A stretch of DNA of 64,000 bases from Candidatus Omnitrophota bacterium (GTDB lineage Bacteria; Omnitrophota; JACPQZ01), in contig JACPQZ010000076.1 in NCBI GenBank assembly GCA_016190205.1, positions 52,167 to 116,166 on the forward strand, in the 5' to 3' direction. The position numbers and the translations under genes are program-made. Shown in pieces: positions 43,575 through 53,442 of this stretch. How positions within the stretch are numbered: position 1 is the first letter of the stretch; the number at the start of each line of letters is the position of its first letter. Below the pieces are notes generated by a model. That model worked only from the letters and a program-made list of their open reading frames with translations. It made no database searches and was not told the DNA's origin.

Positions 43575-44582
43575 TTACGTGTTGATCTCGGCCTGCTGTG
43601 TCACGGCTTCCTGTGCCTGATCCATTTTCATTCCCAGGGAAAGGCTCATGCCCTCCAGGATCTTTTGAATCTCCGTCAGGGATTTCTTTCCAAAGTTCCG
43701 GTATTTCAGCATCTGGGCCTCCGTCTTTTGCACCAGGTCATGCAGGGTCTTGATATTGGCCGCCCGCAGGCAATTGGCGCTGCGCACCGAAAGCTCGAGT
43801 TCTGAAATAGGTTTATTCAAGAGATCCCGCAGGGCCTTTTCCTCTTGGGACTCCTCCTTCTCCTCCTCCTCCGGCGGAAGCTCACCCAAAGTCAAAAAGA
43901 TATCCAGATGGCGCTTGAGAATGTGAGAGGCCGCGAGCACAGCCTCCTCCGGTGTAATACTGGAATCGGTCCACACCTCGAGTATCAGACGGTCGTAATC
44001 CGTCATCTGGCCCACGCGTGTGTCCTCCACAGAGAAGTTGACACGGCGCACGGGGGTGAACACGGAATCGGTTGGGATCACACCGATCGGTTTATCTTCG
44101 ACACGGTTTCGCTCGGCGGGCACGAAGCCCCGCCCTTTGGAGACGGTAAGCTCCACACTGAACTTCACCTTCTTGGTGAGCGTGGCGATGTGCGCGTCCT
44201 TGCTCAACACCTCGACCGTGTCATCGGTCTGGATGTCCGCGCCGGTGACATCCCCGAGGCGCTCCACCTGGATACGGACCGTCTTGGGTTGACCGCTGTG
44301 AGAGCGGAAGACCAGCCTCTTGATGTTCATGATGATCTGGGGGACGTCCTCAAGTACCCCCGGAATGGATGAAAACTCATGCTGCACACCTTCCATCTTG
44401 ACGCTGGTGACCGCTGCCCCCTCAATGCTCGAGATCAAAACGCGCCGCAGCGAATTTCCGATGGTCGCCCCGAAACCCCGCTCAAAAGGCTCGGCGACGA
44501 AACGACCGTAGGTCGATGTCAGCGTCGATCGATCGACCTCGATCCGTTTTGGTACCTCAAACGTCCTCCAACGAATCCCCAT
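43575..44582 (-). CDS. rpoA: DNA-directed RNA polymerase subunit alpha
   Basis: A 335-residue alpha subunit. N-terminal assembly domain: RFVAEPFERGFGATIGNSLR, RRVLISSIEGAAVTSVK. A Glu-rich linker (about 242-256) leads to the C-terminal promoter-contact domain: DLLNKPISELELSVRSANCL, YRNFGKKSLTEIQ. A strong AAGGAGG precedes the ATG. It lies in the usual place between rpsD and rplQ. Confidence 0.97.
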   Translation of the reverse strand: MGIRWRTFEVPKRIEVDRSTLTSTYGRFVAEPFERGFGATIGNSLRRVLISSIEGAAVTSVKMEGVQHEFSSIPGVLEDVPQIIMNIKRLVFRSHSGQPKTVRIQVERLGDVTGADIQTDDTVEVLSKDAHIATLTKKVKFSVELTVSKGRGFVPAERNRVEDKPIGVIPTDSVFTPVRRVNFSVEDTRVGQMTDYDRLILEVWTDSSITPEEAVLAASHILKRHLDIFLTLGELPPEEEEKEESQEEKALRDLLNKPISELELSVRSANCLRAANIKTLHDLVQKTEAQMLKYRNFGKKSLTEIQKILEGMSLSLGMKMDQAQEAVTQQAEINT

Positions 44583-44687
44583 TTGTCCTCCTTATTGATC
44601 CCTCGTCGCCGCTAGGTCGCGGCTCCTCGGGATAAATTCGCCCGGACGGCTTGACGCTCCCTTTTGTCGCGCAAGCCGTGTGCTCAT
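44583..44687. other. rpsD-rpoA spacer with hairpins, no heptamer array
   Basis: 105 bp holding an 8 bp stem ACGGCTTG / CAAGCCGT (44646-44653, 44672-44679) and a smaller GCCGC / GCGGC stem nearer rpoA. It may be an internal processing or attenuation site. Confidence 0.4.
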
Positions 44688-45314
44688 TTATTTTGAATAA
44701 AGCTCGACGATCAATTGCTCCTGTATCTCACCGCCCACATCCGCACGGGTGGGACGGGCCAGGACCTCTCCAGTGAGTGCGGCGGGGTCCAGCTTAAGCC
44801 ACGCGGGAGTCGGACGATCCTTCCAGCTCTCCAGGCGTTCCTTGACTGCCTTCAAAAACTGTTCTTTGGCCTTGATTTCGATGCGGTCCTTCTGGCTCAC
44901 CAGATAAGATGGGATGCTTACTGCACGTCCGTTGACGTGTACAAATCCGTGCCGGACCATCTGGCGCGCCTGGGCCCGCGAAGCAGCCAGATTAAGCCGG
45001 TAGACACAGTTGTCCAGACGGCGTTCAAGCGCGCTCAAGAGGAGCTCCCCGGTAACACCCTTGGTACGCGCCGCGCTGCGAAAGATATTGCGAAACTGTG
45101 TTTCCAATAAGCCATAGATGCGCTTCACCTTCTGCTTCTCTCGAAGCTGTGTCCCGTAATCCGAGCGCTTCTTGCGCACCTTGCCGTGGAGACCCGGCGC
45201 ATACTCGCGCCGCGTGATCGCGCATTTGTCCGTGTGGCAGCGCGTCCCTTTCAAAAAGAGCTTCACCCCCTCACGGCGGCATAGGCGGCACACGCTTCCG
45301 GTATGTCTGGCCAT
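44688..45314 (-). CDS. rpsD: 30S ribosomal protein S4
   Basis: A 208-residue S4, which nucleates 30S assembly. Four Cys in the N-terminal part (CRLC at 9-12, then GTRCHTDKC) indicate the zinc-binding form. [18 protein letters not shown] and the S4 domain ([35 protein letters not shown]) are standard. The start overlaps the rpsK stop by one base (TAATG). Confidence 0.96.
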   Translation of the reverse strand: MARHTGSVCRLCRREGVKLFLKGTRCHTDKCAITRREYAPGLHGKVRKKRSDYGTQLREKQKVKRIYGLLETQFRNIFRSAARTKGVTGELLLSALERRLDNCVYRLNLAASRAQARQMVRHGFVHVNGRAVSIPSYLVSQKDRIEIKAKEQFLKAVKERLESWKDRPTPAWLKLDPAALTGEVLARPTRADVGGEIQEQLIVELYSK

Positions 45315-45685
45315 TACACCCTCCTCCGCTTCGGCGGACGGCAGCCGTTATGCGGGATGGGCGTCACATCCCGGATGACGCTGATCTTAAGCCCCGCTGC
45401 AGAAAGCGCGCGGATGGCAGACTCGCGCCCGGAACCAGGGCCCTTCACGCGGACCTCAACTTCCTTCATGCCCATGGCCATGGCCTTGCGAGCAGCCTGC
45501 TCGCTTGCAATTTGAGCGGCGAAAGGGGTTGATTTTTTCGATCCCTTGAAACCCGACGTTCCTGTGGATGACCACACCAGGGCATCCCCCTTCCGATCCG
45601 TGATGGTAATGATGGTGTTATTGAACGATGCCTGGATATGAGCGATCCCGCGCTCCACGATCTGTGTTTTTTTAACTTTGGCCAT
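45314..45685 (-). CDS. rpsK: 30S ribosomal protein S11
   Basis: A 123-residue S11. [38 protein letters not shown] and the C-terminal [20 protein letters not shown] are highly conserved. Length is normal. It follows rpsM after a short heptamer array. Confidence 0.97.
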   Translation of the reverse strand: MAKVKKTQIVERGIAHIQASFNNTIITITDRKGDALVWSSTGTSGFKGSKKSTPFAAQIASEQAARKAMAMGMKEVEVRVKGPGSGRESAIRALSAAGLKISVIRDVTPIPHNGCRPPKRRRV

Positions 45686-45737
45686 TCATCCTTCTCCTTG
45701 CACTCTGCACTCTGCACTATGCACTAGCATATGTCGC
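45686..45737. repeat. Short heptamer array, TGCACTC family
   Basis: TGCACTC, TGCACTC, TGCACTA and TGCACTA follow in strict 7-nt steps (45700-45727). There is no inverted partner. It fills the rpsM-rpsK gap. Confidence 0.8.
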
Positions 45738-46214
45738 CTATTTCTCTTTCGAAGCTGGAGGAGCCGCCGCCTGCTTCGCAGGCGCCGTCTTAGGAGCGGG
45801 CGCTGCCTTTGCAGCCGAAGCTGCCTTGACTACGGTCGGTGCGCCACCCGCGCGGACACCGCCGATCCTGGTCCGACGGCCTTTACGCGTCCGGGCGTTC
45901 GTGTGCGTCCGCTGGCCGCGGACCGGAAGCCCCTTGCGGTGCCGCATGCCCCTGTACGACCCGATATCAATCAGGCGCTTGATATTCTGTGCGATATCGC
46001 GCCTTAACTCCCCCTCTACCTTATAATCCTTCTGAATGATACCGGTGAGGCGCGAGACCTCATCTCCCGTCAGGTCCTTGGCACGGGTAGCCGGGTTGAT
46101 ATTTGCCTTGCTGACAATCTGCGCCGCCAGGACCCGGCCGATTCCATAGATATACGTCAGCGCCGTTTCCACGCGCTTTTCCCTGGGCACTTCTACACCC
46201 ACTATTCTCGGCAT
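45738..46214 (-). CDS. rpsM: 30S ribosomal protein S13 with Ala/Lys/Pro tail
   Basis: A 158-residue S13. The core ([49 protein letters not shown]) is standard to about residue 120. A tail of about 38 residues rich in Ala, Lys and Pro follows, which is not usual for S13. The ATG at 46212-46214 lies close to rpmJ. Confidence 0.95.
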   Translation of the reverse strand: MPRIVGVEVPREKRVETALTYIYGIGRVLAAQIVSKANINPATRAKDLTGDEVSRLTGIIQKDYKVEGELRRDIAQNIKRLIDIGSYRGMRHRKGLPVRGQRTHTNARTRKGRRTRIGGVRAGGAPTVVKAASAAKAAPAPKTAPAKQAAAPPASKEK

Positions 46215-46218
46215 ACGT

Positions 46219-46332
46219 TTATCCCTGTCTCTGTTTGTGCTTTGGATTGGAGCAAATGACCCGGAGTACACCTTTCCGGCGCACGATCTTGCACTGCTCG
46301 CAAATCCGTTTGACGCTCGCCCGTACCTTCAT
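46219..46332 (-). CDS. rpmJ: 50S ribosomal protein L36
   Basis: A 37-residue L36, [20 protein letters not shown] ending [10 protein letters not shown]. The zinc ligands C-x2-C-x12-C-x4-H are all present. It sits between infA and rpsM as in most bacteria. Confidence 0.96.
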   Translation of the reverse strand: MKVRASVKRICEQCKIVRRKGVLRVICSNPKHKQRQG

Positions 46333-46640
46333 AATACTCCTTCGTATCTCGTATCTCGTGAAGCGTATTTCGCAAACCATTTGCCGCAAGATAACAATAG
46401 CCGCTGGCAGCTCGTGTCGTGTGCCGTGAATCGTGGATCGTGATTCGAAAGTGTTCAAATCCGAATCTCGAAATGCGAAGCACGAACAAATCTGAAGCGC
46501 GAAATTCGAAATTCAAAACCAGCCGTTTCGAATTTCGGACTTCATCTCATCGCTGGTTTCTTTTTTGCGATTCACGATCCACGAATCACAATTAACGAGA
46601 TGGCGCTTCACGCTTCACGAACGACGAGCGACGAACAAAT
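46333..46640. repeat. Heptamer array spacer, three layers
   Basis: 308 bp between infA and rpmJ with no gene. Layers in mirror order: TCGTATC/TCGTGAA words (46338-46362) with CACGCTT/CACGAAC words (46608-46635); CGTGAAT/CGTGGAT words (46410-46445) with ATCCACG/AATCACG words (46568-46598); CGAATCT/CGAAATG words (46461-46512) with TTTCGAATTTCGG (46527-46540). Confidence 0.82.
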
Positions 46641-46859
46641 TTATTTTGCCCTATAAATAATGCGGCCGCGCGTCAGGTCATACGGCGAAAGTTCCACCGT
46701 CACCTTGTCGCCGGGCAGGATCTTGATATAGTTCATCCGCATCTTGCCCGAGATATGGGCCAGGACTTTATGCCCTTTCTCCAGCTCGACCCGGAACATG
46801 GCGTTGGGAAGGGGCTCGATGACCGTCCCCTCCACCTCAATCGCATCTTCCTTAGGCAT
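46641..46859 (-). CDS. infA: Translation initiation factor IF-1
   Basis: A 72-residue IF-1. [40 protein letters not shown] and [12 protein letters not shown] cover the complete OB fold. It overlaps the map stop by 8 nt, and map-infA-rpmJ-rpsM is the common order. Confidence 0.97.
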   Translation of the reverse strand: MPKEDAIEVEGTVIEPLPNAMFRVELEKGHKVLAHISGKMRMNYIKILPGDKVTVELSPYDLTRGRIIYRAK

Positions 46860-47598
46860 TCGTCAAAACCTCCGTTCCACGCTCGGTCAGTGCCACGGTG
46901 TCCTCAAAATGTGCAGAGAGCATTCCGTCACACGTTACCACCGTCCATTGATCCTCGAGCACCCGCACGTCTGGTTTACCCATGTTGACCATCGGCTCGA
47001 TGGCGAGCGTCATGCCTTCCACCAGGCGCGGGCCTGTCCCCGGCTCGCCAAAATTAGGAACCTGCGGATCCTCATGCAGGTCGCGCCCAATGCCATGTCC
47101 CACAAACTCCCTCACGACACTGAACTCGTGCGCCTCCACGTAACCCTGCACGGCGGCCCCAATATCAGAGAGCCGTCCGCCGGCACGGAAACGCCCAATG
47201 CCTTCCCGCAAAGATTCCCGGGTAACCTCGATCAAGAGCTGGGCGCTCTTGCCGATCTTGCCGACCGCAAAGGTGCGCGCCGCATCGCCGTGGTAACCTT
47301 CCACTCGCACCCCCACATCCACCCCCACAATATCGCCTTCTTCGAGACGCCGTTCGCCGGGGATGCCGTGCACCACCTCTTCATTGACCGAGGTGCAGAT
47401 ATGGGCCGGGAACCCGCGGTAACCCTTGAAGGCCGATTCCCCTCCGCGGGTCTTAATGATTTCATAGGCCTTCATGTCTAGATCCAGGGTCCGGATGCCC
47501 GGCCGGATCTGGCCCGCCAGCCGCTCCAGAAGCTCCCGAACAATGCCGCATGCGCGCCGGATGAGCTCAAGCTCCCGTTCTGATTTTAGCAGGATCAC
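46852..47598 (-). CDS. map: Methionine aminopeptidase
   Basis: A 248-residue type I enzyme that removes the initiator Met. Metal ligands are visible in [20 protein letters not shown] (two Asp), [19 protein letters not shown] (His), a Glu in MTLAIEPM and the final Glu near TERG. Length is normal. It overlaps adk by 4 nt. Confidence 0.96.
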   Translation of the reverse strand: MILLKSERELELIRRACGIVRELLERLAGQIRPGIRTLDLDMKAYEIIKTRGGESAFKGYRGFPAHICTSVNEEVVHGIPGERRLEEGDIVGVDVGVRVEGYHGDAARTFAVGKIGKSAQLLIEVTRESLREGIGRFRAGGRLSDIGAAVQGYVEAHEFSVVREFVGHGIGRDLHEDPQVPNFGEPGTGPRLVEGMTLAIEPMVNMGKPDVRVLEDQWTVVTCDGMLSAHFEDTVALTERGTEVLTNA

Positions 47599-48248
47599 TT
47601 CGCTTTTCTTTCAAATAGCCTCTTGAGCTCTGCGTACTGATCCCCGGCTGTCTGCGCGCCGGAGACTTTGTGCAAAAGATCTTTCTTGCGGTAAAACTTA
47701 ACCAGCGGACGCGCGAAGTCCTCGTACACCCGAATGCGCTGCTCGACGGTCTGATCCTGGTCATCGGGGCGGATCATAAGCTCCCCCCCGCAACGGCTGC
47801 ACCGCCCGTTGGGCGAGGGGGGCAGGGCCTTCAAATGAAAATTGGTCCCGCAACTGGAGCACACCCTCCGCCCCATGAGCCGGTCCCTGACGACCTCGAC
47901 GGGCGTCTCAAAATGCACCACCAGGTCGAGCGGAATTTCCTCCTCCGCCAGAATCTCGTCGAGGGCCAAGGCCTGGGCCTGATTTCTCGGGTAACCGTCG
48001 AGGATGAACCCCCGGTGCCTGCGCGCCGCGCGGAGCCTTTCCCGCACGAGCGCCGTCACGAGCTCATCCGGGACGAGCTCCCCGCGCTCCATGTACACGC
48101 GGGCCTTCCGGCCGAGCTCGGAATTATCCTTGATCGTGCCGCGCAGAAGGTCTCCGGTCGAGATGTGCATGAGCTGATACGCCTCGGAGATCCTTTGGGC
48201 CTGCGTCCCCTTTCCGGCCCCGGGGGGCCCCAAAAATATCGCCCTCAC
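47595..48248 (-). CDS. adk: Adenylate kinase (zinc-type lid)
   Basis: A 217-residue kinase that balances AMP, ADP and ATP. P-loop FLGPPGAGKGTQAQRI (5-20), AMP site MHISTGDLLRGTI, GFILDGYPRNQAQA. The lid carries four Cys (CSSC ... CSRC, about 126-149), the zinc-stabilised form. It overlaps secY by 4 nt in the classic secY-adk-map order. Confidence 0.97.
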   Translation of the reverse strand: MRAIFLGPPGAGKGTQAQRISEAYQLMHISTGDLLRGTIKDNSELGRKARVYMERGELVPDELVTALVRERLRAARRHRGFILDGYPRNQAQALALDEILAEEEIPLDLVVHFETPVEVVRDRLMGRRVCSSCGTNFHLKALPPSPNGRCSRCGGELMIRPDDQDQTVEQRIRVYEDFARPLVKFYRKKDLLHKVSGAQTAGDQYAELKRLFERKAK

Positions 48249-49600
48249 CGCCTGCCCCGTAGCCGGCCCTTCTTCACGAAACCATCGTAATGCCTCATGA
48301 GCAGATGCGATTCGACCTGCTTCATCGTGTCCAGCATCACCCCAACGATGATCAAAAGCCCCGTCCCGCCGAAGAAGCTCGCTACGAGAAAGTCAATGCG
48401 AAATCCGCTGGCCACATAGGTCGGGAGTATCGCAATAAACGCAAGAAATATGGCGCCCGCGAGCGTGATGCGCGTCATCACGAAATCAAAGAACGCGGCG
48501 GTGGGCTTGCCCGGCCGGATGCCCGGCACAAAACCGCCGTACTTTTTCATATTGTCCGCCACCTCAACAGGATTGAAGATGATGGCCGTGTAAAAGTAAC
48601 AAAAGAACACGATGAGCAGCGAATAAAGAGCGGTGTGCAACAGCTGACCAGGCTGAAGGGCATTCGCAAGAGACTGTATAAACGTGTTGGGAAAGAGCCC
48701 CCCGATGGTCGCCGGAAAAAGGATTATAGATTGGGCGAAGATGATTGGGATGACCCCCGCGAGGTTCACCCTCAAAGGGATATAGGTGCTTAAACCCCCA
48801 AACATCTTGCGCCCCACCACCCGCTTGGCATACTGGATGGGGATGCGGCGCTGACCCTGTGTGATCAAGATCACCGCTATCACCACCCCCACTCCCATCG
48901 CGAGCATCACAAGAAAGGTGAGACCGTCGAGCTGTCTGCGGGCCGGATCCAGCGGCGAAAGGAGCTGCCAGACCCTGTAACCTGCCGTCGGCATGGCCGA
49001 GATGATTCCCACCGTGATGATGAGTGAGATGCCGTTTCCGATGCCCTTCACATCGATCTGCTCACCCAGCCACATGATAAAGGCGGTCCCGGTCGTGAGC
49101 GTGATGACCGCAAGGAGCCTGAAGCCCCAGCCGGGCAAGGCCACCAACTGGTACCCCTGGAAATTCTGCGGATTTTCCAGCCACAGGGCGATGAAGAACG
49201 ATTGGATGATGGATAGAACCACCGTTCCGTAGCGCGTGTACTGGATGATTTTCTTGCGCCCTTCCTCGCCCTCCTTGGACAGCTTCTCCAGGTGCGGGAT
49301 CACCACCGTCAAAAGCTGCAGGATGATCGACGCCGAGATATACGGCATAATCCCCAAGGCAAAGATCGTGAGCCTCTCCATGGCACCCCCGCTGAAGAGA
49401 TTCATGATGCCGAAGAGCGTACCTCCCGCCGTCTGCGAAATATTCTGCACAAATTGAGAAAGAGCTGCGGTATTAATCCCCGGCGTGGGAATGTAGGCCC
49501 CAATCCGGTAGACGATAAACATGCCGAAGGTAAAGAGGATCTTTTGCCTGAGATCCGGAATTCTTAAAGTATTCGCAAACGCTTGCAGCATATCACCCAC
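48245..49600 (-). CDS. secY: Protein translocase subunit SecY
   Basis: A 451-residue channel protein with ten membrane helices. IPDLRQKILFTFGMFIVYRI, PGINTAALSQF, ALGIMPYISASIILQLLTVV, the cytoplasmic loop ITQGQRRIPIQYAKR and IRPGKPTA are conserved. Length is normal. SecE and SecG are not in the window. Confidence 0.97.
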   Translation of the reverse strand: MGDMLQAFANTLRIPDLRQKILFTFGMFIVYRIGAYIPTPGINTAALSQFVQNISQTAGGTLFGIMNLFSGGAMERLTIFALGIMPYISASIILQLLTVVIPHLEKLSKEGEEGRKKIIQYTRYGTVVLSIIQSFFIALWLENPQNFQGYQLVALPGWGFRLLAVITLTTGTAFIMWLGEQIDVKGIGNGISLIITVGIISAMPTAGYRVWQLLSPLDPARRQLDGLTFLVMLAMGVGVVIAVILITQGQRRIPIQYAKRVVGRKMFGGLSTYIPLRVNLAGVIPIIFAQSIILFPATIGGLFPNTFIQSLANALQPGQLLHTALYSLLIVFFCYFYTAIIFNPVEVADNMKKYGGFVPGIRPGKPTAAFFDFVMTRITLAGAIFLAFIAILPTYVASGFRIDFLVASFFGGTGLLIIVGVMLDTMKQVESHLLMRHYDGFVKKGRLRGRR

Positions 49601-49677
49601 CGTCTCTTAAGCGTTTGTCGTGAGTGGTGCGTGGAGTGTGATGAGTCTTGTCTAAGTCACTCACCACTCACCACACA
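49601..49677. repeat. Heptamer array hairpin, GTGAGTG / CACTCAC family
   Basis: GTGAGTG/GTGTGAT words (49618-49648) face CACTCAC/CATCACT words (49657-49687), giving a hairpin in the rplO-secY gap that reaches the rplO stop. The family also occurs at 52147, 52438 and 57985. Confidence 0.88.
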
Positions 49678-50115
49678 TCACTCATCACAGCCGTGGCGCG
49701 CGATCAATATGGCTTTACCACCTGCTAGTTCGATCGCCTTCCGCGCCCCATCGGAAAACCCATGGGCCTTAACCGTCACAGACCGCTTCAGCTCTCCGCC
49801 GGCCAAGACCTTGATCCGCTCGGTTCCTCGCCGCACGAGCCCGGCCGCGACCATCTCCGCAGGCCCTACGCTGGGCTGTGTCAAGCGCCCCAGATCCCCG
49901 ACTTTTACGATAGCCCGTGTGGCCGCAAAACGCGCGTTGGAAAACCCGCGCTTCGGGACGCGCCGGATAAGCGGAAACTGTCCCCCCTCAAATCCCGGGC
50001 GGCTGCCCCCGCCCCTTCCCGAACGGGAGCGCTGGCCCTTGACTCCCCGCGTGGCGGTCTTGCCCATTCCCGAACCGGGCCCGCGCCCGATCCGCCGCCT
50101 AGGGGTTCGAAACAC
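49678..50115 (-). CDS. rplO: 50S ribosomal protein L15
   Basis: A 145-residue L15: [20 protein letters not shown], then [20 protein letters not shown] and a C-terminal [15 protein letters not shown]. It starts at a GTG overlapping the rpsE end by 17 nt and lacks the usual first ten or so residues. rpmD, normally between rpsE and rplO, is absent. Confidence 0.95.
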   Translation of the reverse strand: MFRTPRRRIGRGPGSGMGKTATRGVKGQRSRSGRGGGSRPGFEGGQFPLIRRVPKRGFSNARFAATRAIVKVGDLGRLTQPSVGPAEMVAAGLVRRGTERIKVLAGGELKRSVTVKAHGFSDGARKAIELAGGKAILIARHGCDE

Positions 50116-50575
50116 CGAAAACCTCCCTCTTCCGCAAGGAAGTAAGCCCGTTTATAGTCGCCTTCGCGGTATTCAATGGATTCTGGGAACCCAGGCTTTT
50201 GGTCAAGATATCCTTGATGCCGGAGGCCTCGCAGATCGCCCGCACCGCTCCTCCTGCAATGATGCCGGTCCCGGGTGAGGCCGGCCTCAAAACGACCCTC
50301 CCGCTCCCAAAGTGTCCCACGATCTCGTGCGGGATGGTAGGCCCGTCGAGGGGGACCTCAATAACACTCTTGCGGCATTCCTGACTCCCCTTGCGGATAG
50401 CGTCCACGACCTCCTTCGCCTTCCCAAATCCCAAACCCACCCGCCCCTGCCCATCTCCCAGTGCGACCAGGGCACTGAATGAAAACCGGCGGCCTCCCTT
50501 CACCACCTTGGCGCAGCGGTTTATCTTGATGACCTTTTCAATAATCGTCTCTTCATTGAGCGCAAGCTTCTGCAT
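50099..50575 (-). CDS. rpsE: 30S ribosomal protein S5
   Basis: A 158-residue S5. [20 protein letters not shown] and [20 protein letters not shown] form the S5 domain; the C-terminal part has [20 protein letters not shown] and [12 protein letters not shown]. The ATG overlaps the rplR stop by one base (TGATG). Confidence 0.96.
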   Translation of the reverse strand: MQKLALNEETIIEKVIKINRCAKVVKGGRRFSFSALVALGDGQGRVGLGFGKAKEVVDAIRKGSQECRKSVIEVPLDGPTIPHEIVGHFGSGRVVLRPASPGTGIIAGGAVRAICEASGIKDILTKSLGSQNPLNTAKATINGLTSLRKREVFGVSNP

Positions 50576-50940
50576 CAGAATTTCAGCCCTTTCTCCCTGG
50601 CCCCATCGGCCAGCGCCTTGATCCTTCCATGATACGGCAGGCCCCCGCGGTCAAAAACGACCCGCTCGATACCCTTTTTGACGGCAGCCTCACCCACCAT
50701 TCTCCCCAACACCAAGGCCGCCTGGACGGTGCCGCCCGTCTTCATCTCCTTGCGGAAGCGTTTGCTCAATGTTGACTCGGAGAACAGGGTGCGGCCCTCG
50801 TGATCATTGATAATCTGAACGAACATATTCTGGTTACCGCGAAAAACCGACAGCCGCGGCCGGTCCGGCCGGCCTATGATCCTGCGGCGCAGCCTCCGAT
50901 GGCGGATCCAACGCGCTTCGAGCGCACTATCGACTCCCAT
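50575..50940 (-). CDS. rplR: 50S ribosomal protein L18
   Basis: A 121-residue L18, a 5S rRNA binder: [40 protein letters not shown]. Length is normal. It is 14 bp after rplF. Confidence 0.95.
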   Translation of the reverse strand: MGVDSALEARWIRHRRLRRRIIGRPDRPRLSVFRGNQNMFVQIINDHEGRTLFSESTLSKRFRKEMKTGGTVQAALVLGRMVGEAAVKKGIERVVFDRGGLPYHGRIKALADGAREKGLKF

Positions 50941-50954
50941 ATGGACAGACCTTT

Positions 50955-51491
50955 CTAACCGACTGCCTTGCCTTGCTTCCTTCTAATCTGCTCGCCCGCA
51001 TAATGCACGCCCTTTCCTTTATAGGGTTCGGGCGGATAGAAACTGCGAATCCGCGCTGCGGCCTGGCCCACTTGGCCCTTATCAATACCCTCTATAAGAA
51101 TGGAGTTGGGTTTGGGTGTTTTGATGACCAGGCCTTTTTCAATGGGAAAGATGACCGGGTGGGAAAATCCAAGCGCTATCTCCAGCGACTGTCCCTTGAC
51201 CGAGGCGCGAAAACCGACCCCCTCGAGCTCCAGCGCGCGGGTATATCCCTGGGTCACCCCCACCAGCATCTGCTGAAGGAGCCCCCTGACCAACCCCTGA
51301 TAAACCGCCCCTTGAGGATGGCCCGGTTCGACGCCCACTGTGACCTGGGAGTCCTTCACCGTAGCCTGGACGCCCTTCGGCAGTGCGCGCACCAGCCTGC
51401 CTTTCGGGCCCTCTACCACCAGACCCTCGGGCCCGGTGCTCACCTTAACCTTATCCGGTATTGCCAACGGCTTCTTGCCGATCTTAGCCAT
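50955..51491 (-). CDS. rplF: 50S ribosomal protein L6
   Basis: A 178-residue L6 with two similar domains: MAKIGKKPLAIPDKVKVSTG and the C-terminal signature PPEPYKGKGVHYAGEQIRRK. Length is normal. A large heptamer spacer separates it from rpsH. Confidence 0.96.
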   Translation of the reverse strand: MAKIGKKPLAIPDKVKVSTGPEGLVVEGPKGRLVRALPKGVQATVKDSQVTVGVEPGHPQGAVYQGLVRGLLQQMLVGVTQGYTRALELEGVGFRASVKGQSLEIALGFSHPVIFPIEKGLVIKTPKPNSILIEGIDKGQVGQAAARIRSFYPPEPYKGKGVHYAGEQIRRKQGKAVG

Positions 51492-51744
51492 GATTTCTAC
51501 TCTTAAAGCTTTACGCTTGTCGCTAGTCGCTAGATGCTAGTCGCTAGCAGAAAAGCAGTCGCTAGTGACTGGTCGCTAGCAAGAGTCGATAGACCACAGT
51601 CCATAGTCCACAAGCCAAACCGTGGACTGTTGACCGTGGACTGAGGACTACAGGCGCCCAGCGACTTTTTTCTTGCCAGCGACTGGCGACCAGCGACTTT
51701 TTTCTTGCCAGCGACTGGCGACCAGCGACTAGCGACTAAACCTG
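51492..51744. repeat. Heptamer array spacer, two families nested
   Basis: Outer TAGTCGC words (51516-51580) pair with CAGCGAC/TAGCGAC words (51658-51737). Inner GTCCATA/GTCCACA words (51587-51615) pair with GTGGACT words (51621-51645). One block of the outer right arm is duplicated (51659-51690 and 51691-51725). It lies between rpsH and rplF, inside the ribosomal operon. Confidence 0.92.
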
Positions 51745-52146
51745 TTAATATACCTTGCATAGTATCTCCCCGCCCACTTTAAGCTGTTTCGCTTTCCTAT
51801 GAGTCATAATGCCCTTGGGTGTTGACAGAATGGAAATGCCCATGCCGCGCAATACAGCCGGGATCGCACCATAGCCCGCGTACACCCTCCGGGACGATTT
51901 CGACACGCGTGCAATATGCTGAATGGGCGGATTCGCCTTGTCCTGGGGTTTGAGCTGCACCCGGATCAAGGACTGGGGCGGATGATCCTGAACGATGCGG
52001 TAATTGAGGATGTAGCCCTCCTCTTTTAAAACGCGGATGACTTCGCTCAAGGTCCGGGAACACGGTATCGTCACGCGCTCGCGCCCGGCATGTATCGCAT
52101 TTCGGACCTGCGTTAAACCGTCGGCCAGTATATCGTTTTGTGCCAT
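51745..52146 (-). CDS. rpsH: 30S ribosomal protein S8
   Basis: A 133-residue S8: DILADGLTQVRNAIHAGRER, VIRVLKEEGYILNYRI, and the C-terminal GMGISILSTPKGIMTHRKAK. Length is normal. Heptamer spacers lie on both sides. Confidence 0.96.
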   Translation of the reverse strand: MAQNDILADGLTQVRNAIHAGRERVTIPCSRTLSEVIRVLKEEGYILNYRIVQDHPPQSLIRVQLKPQDKANPPIQHIARVSKSSRRVYAGYGAIPAVLRGMGISILSTPKGIMTHRKAKQLKVGGEILCKVY

Positions 52147-52251
52147 TCTATCCTCTCAATCGAAACGCTTGTCGTGAGTCTTGTGTGATGGGTGGTGAGG
52201 CTTGTCATTCCTTATTCACCACACACCACTCATCACTCACCACCGACGTAG
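52147..52251. repeat. Heptamer array hairpin, GTGAGTC / CACTCAT family
   Basis: GTCGTGAGTCTTGTGTGATG (52168-52187) pairs with CACACCACTCATCACTCACC (52223-52242). It fills the rpsN-rpsH gap. Confidence 0.87.
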
Positions 52252-52437
52252 CTACCAACTTGCTTTTGTGATGCCCGGAATCATGCCTGTCATGGCCAGT
52301 TCCCTGAAGCACAGCCTGCACAGCTTGAACTTGCGCAAGTAGCCGCGCACCCGCCCGCATTTCTGACAGCGGTTGTAGGCCCTCACCTTAAACTTGGGCT
52401 TCCTCCGCTGCTTCACCATCAGGGATTTCTTTGCCAC
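52252..52437 (-). CDS. rpsN: 30S ribosomal protein S14, zinc type
   Basis: A 61-residue short S14 with zinc ligands in [20 protein letters not shown]. It starts [20 protein letters not shown] and ends [11 protein letters not shown]. The short form is typical of this class. Confidence 0.96.
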   Translation of the reverse strand: MAKKSLMVKQRRKPKFKVRAYNRCQKCGRVRGYLRKFKLCRLCFRELAMTGMIPGITKASW

Positions 52438-52537
52438 TTTTTACTCCTCAATTACCGCGTCGGTCGTGAGTCTTGTGTGATGTGTGGCGAGCCTCGTCTT
52501 TCTAACTCACTACTCACCACTCATCACTCACGACTCA
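52438..52537. repeat. Heptamer array hairpin, GTGAGTC / CACTCAT family
   Basis: GTCGTGAGTCTTGTGTGATG (52464-52483) is the same 20 bp as at 52168, followed by CACTCAT/CACTCAC words (52512-52543). It lies in the rplE-rpsN gap and reaches the rplE stop. Confidence 0.87.
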
Positions 52538-53128
52538 TCACTCACCACTTACCTTGTCGCCTACAGGTGCTTGGGCCGCCGTCTCCTGCCGGGCAAACGG
52601 CATCCCGAAGAGTTCAAGAAGCGTGCGGGCCACGGCGTCGTTTGCGGCCGTCGTCACAAACGTGATATCCATACCCTGCGTCTGCTTTATTTGATCGGCC
52701 ACAATTTCTGGAAATACGGTCTGCTCGCGTATCCCCAAGGAATAATTCCCTCTTCCATCGAAAGAACGGCCGGATACCCCGCGAAAATCCCTCAAGCGGG
52801 GCAGCACCACGTGGATCAGCCTCTGCATGAATTCGAACATGCGCTCCCCCCGCAGCGTCACCTTACACCCCAGGGGCATATCCTTTCGGATCTTGAACCC
52901 CGAAATCGATTTTTTCGCGCGGGTCACCAAAGGTTTCTGGCCCGTAATCCGGGCCAGATCCGCCGAGGCCTCGTCGAGTTTCTTGACATCCTCAACGGCC
53001 TCGCCTACACCCATGTTGACCACGATCTTCTCCAGACGCGGCACGGCGAGCGCATTTTTAAGGTGATAGGTCTTCATGAGCTGCGGCACGATTGTTTTCC
53101 TATAATGCTCTTTCAAAACGGCCGGCAT
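52538..53128 (-). CDS. rplE: 50S ribosomal protein L5
   Basis: A 196-residue L5, a 5S rRNA binder: [66 protein letters not shown]-type signature ([16 protein letters not shown] here). The tail is about 18 residues longer than usual. The ATG shares one base with the rplX stop (TAATG). Confidence 0.96.
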   Translation of the reverse strand: MPAVLKEHYRKTIVPQLMKTYHLKNALAVPRLEKIVVNMGVGEAVEDVKKLDEASADLARITGQKPLVTRAKKSISGFKIRKDMPLGCKVTLRGERMFEFMQRLIHVVLPRLRDFRGVSGRSFDGRGNYSLGIREQTVFPEIVADQIKQTQGMDITFVTTAANDAVARTLLELFGMPFARQETAAQAPVGDKVSGE

Positions 53129-53442
53129 TAAACTTCCTCCCCGCACTTCTTACAGACCCTCACACGATTACCGTCCGGGCGCCGCTCGCGACGCGCGCGC
53201 GTGCCCTTGCTGCACCGAGGGCACACGAGCACCACATTCGAAATATGGATCGAGCCCTCGATCGTCTGGATGCCTCCCTGCGGAAAATCCTTCGACGGGC
53301 GCATGGCCCTTTTCACAAAATGAATGCCCTGGACCACCACACGCGCTTTGGCAGGCATCACCTGCAAGATCTTCCCCTTCTTGCCCTTGTCCCGGCCCGA
53401 AAGGATCTGAACCAGGTCATCCCTTCTGACGAAACTTGCCAT
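53128..53442 (-). CDS. rplX: 50S ribosomal protein L24 with Cys4 zinc site
   Basis: A 104-residue L24: the KOW motif region [20 protein letters not shown], then [19 protein letters not shown]. Four Cys in the C-terminal part (CPRC ... CKKC) form a probable zinc site. It overlaps rplN and rplE by one base each. Confidence 0.95.
   Translation of the reverse strand: MASFVRRDDLVQILSGRDKGKKGKILQVMPAKARVVVQGIHFVKRAMRPSKDFPQGGIQTIEGSIHISNVVLVCPRCSKGTRARRERRPDGNRVRVCKKCGEEV

Noticed and set aside
51492-51744. Repeat arrays as possible CRISPR arrays
   Set aside because: The units are 7 nt and contiguous, with no spacers of constant length and no cas genes in the window.
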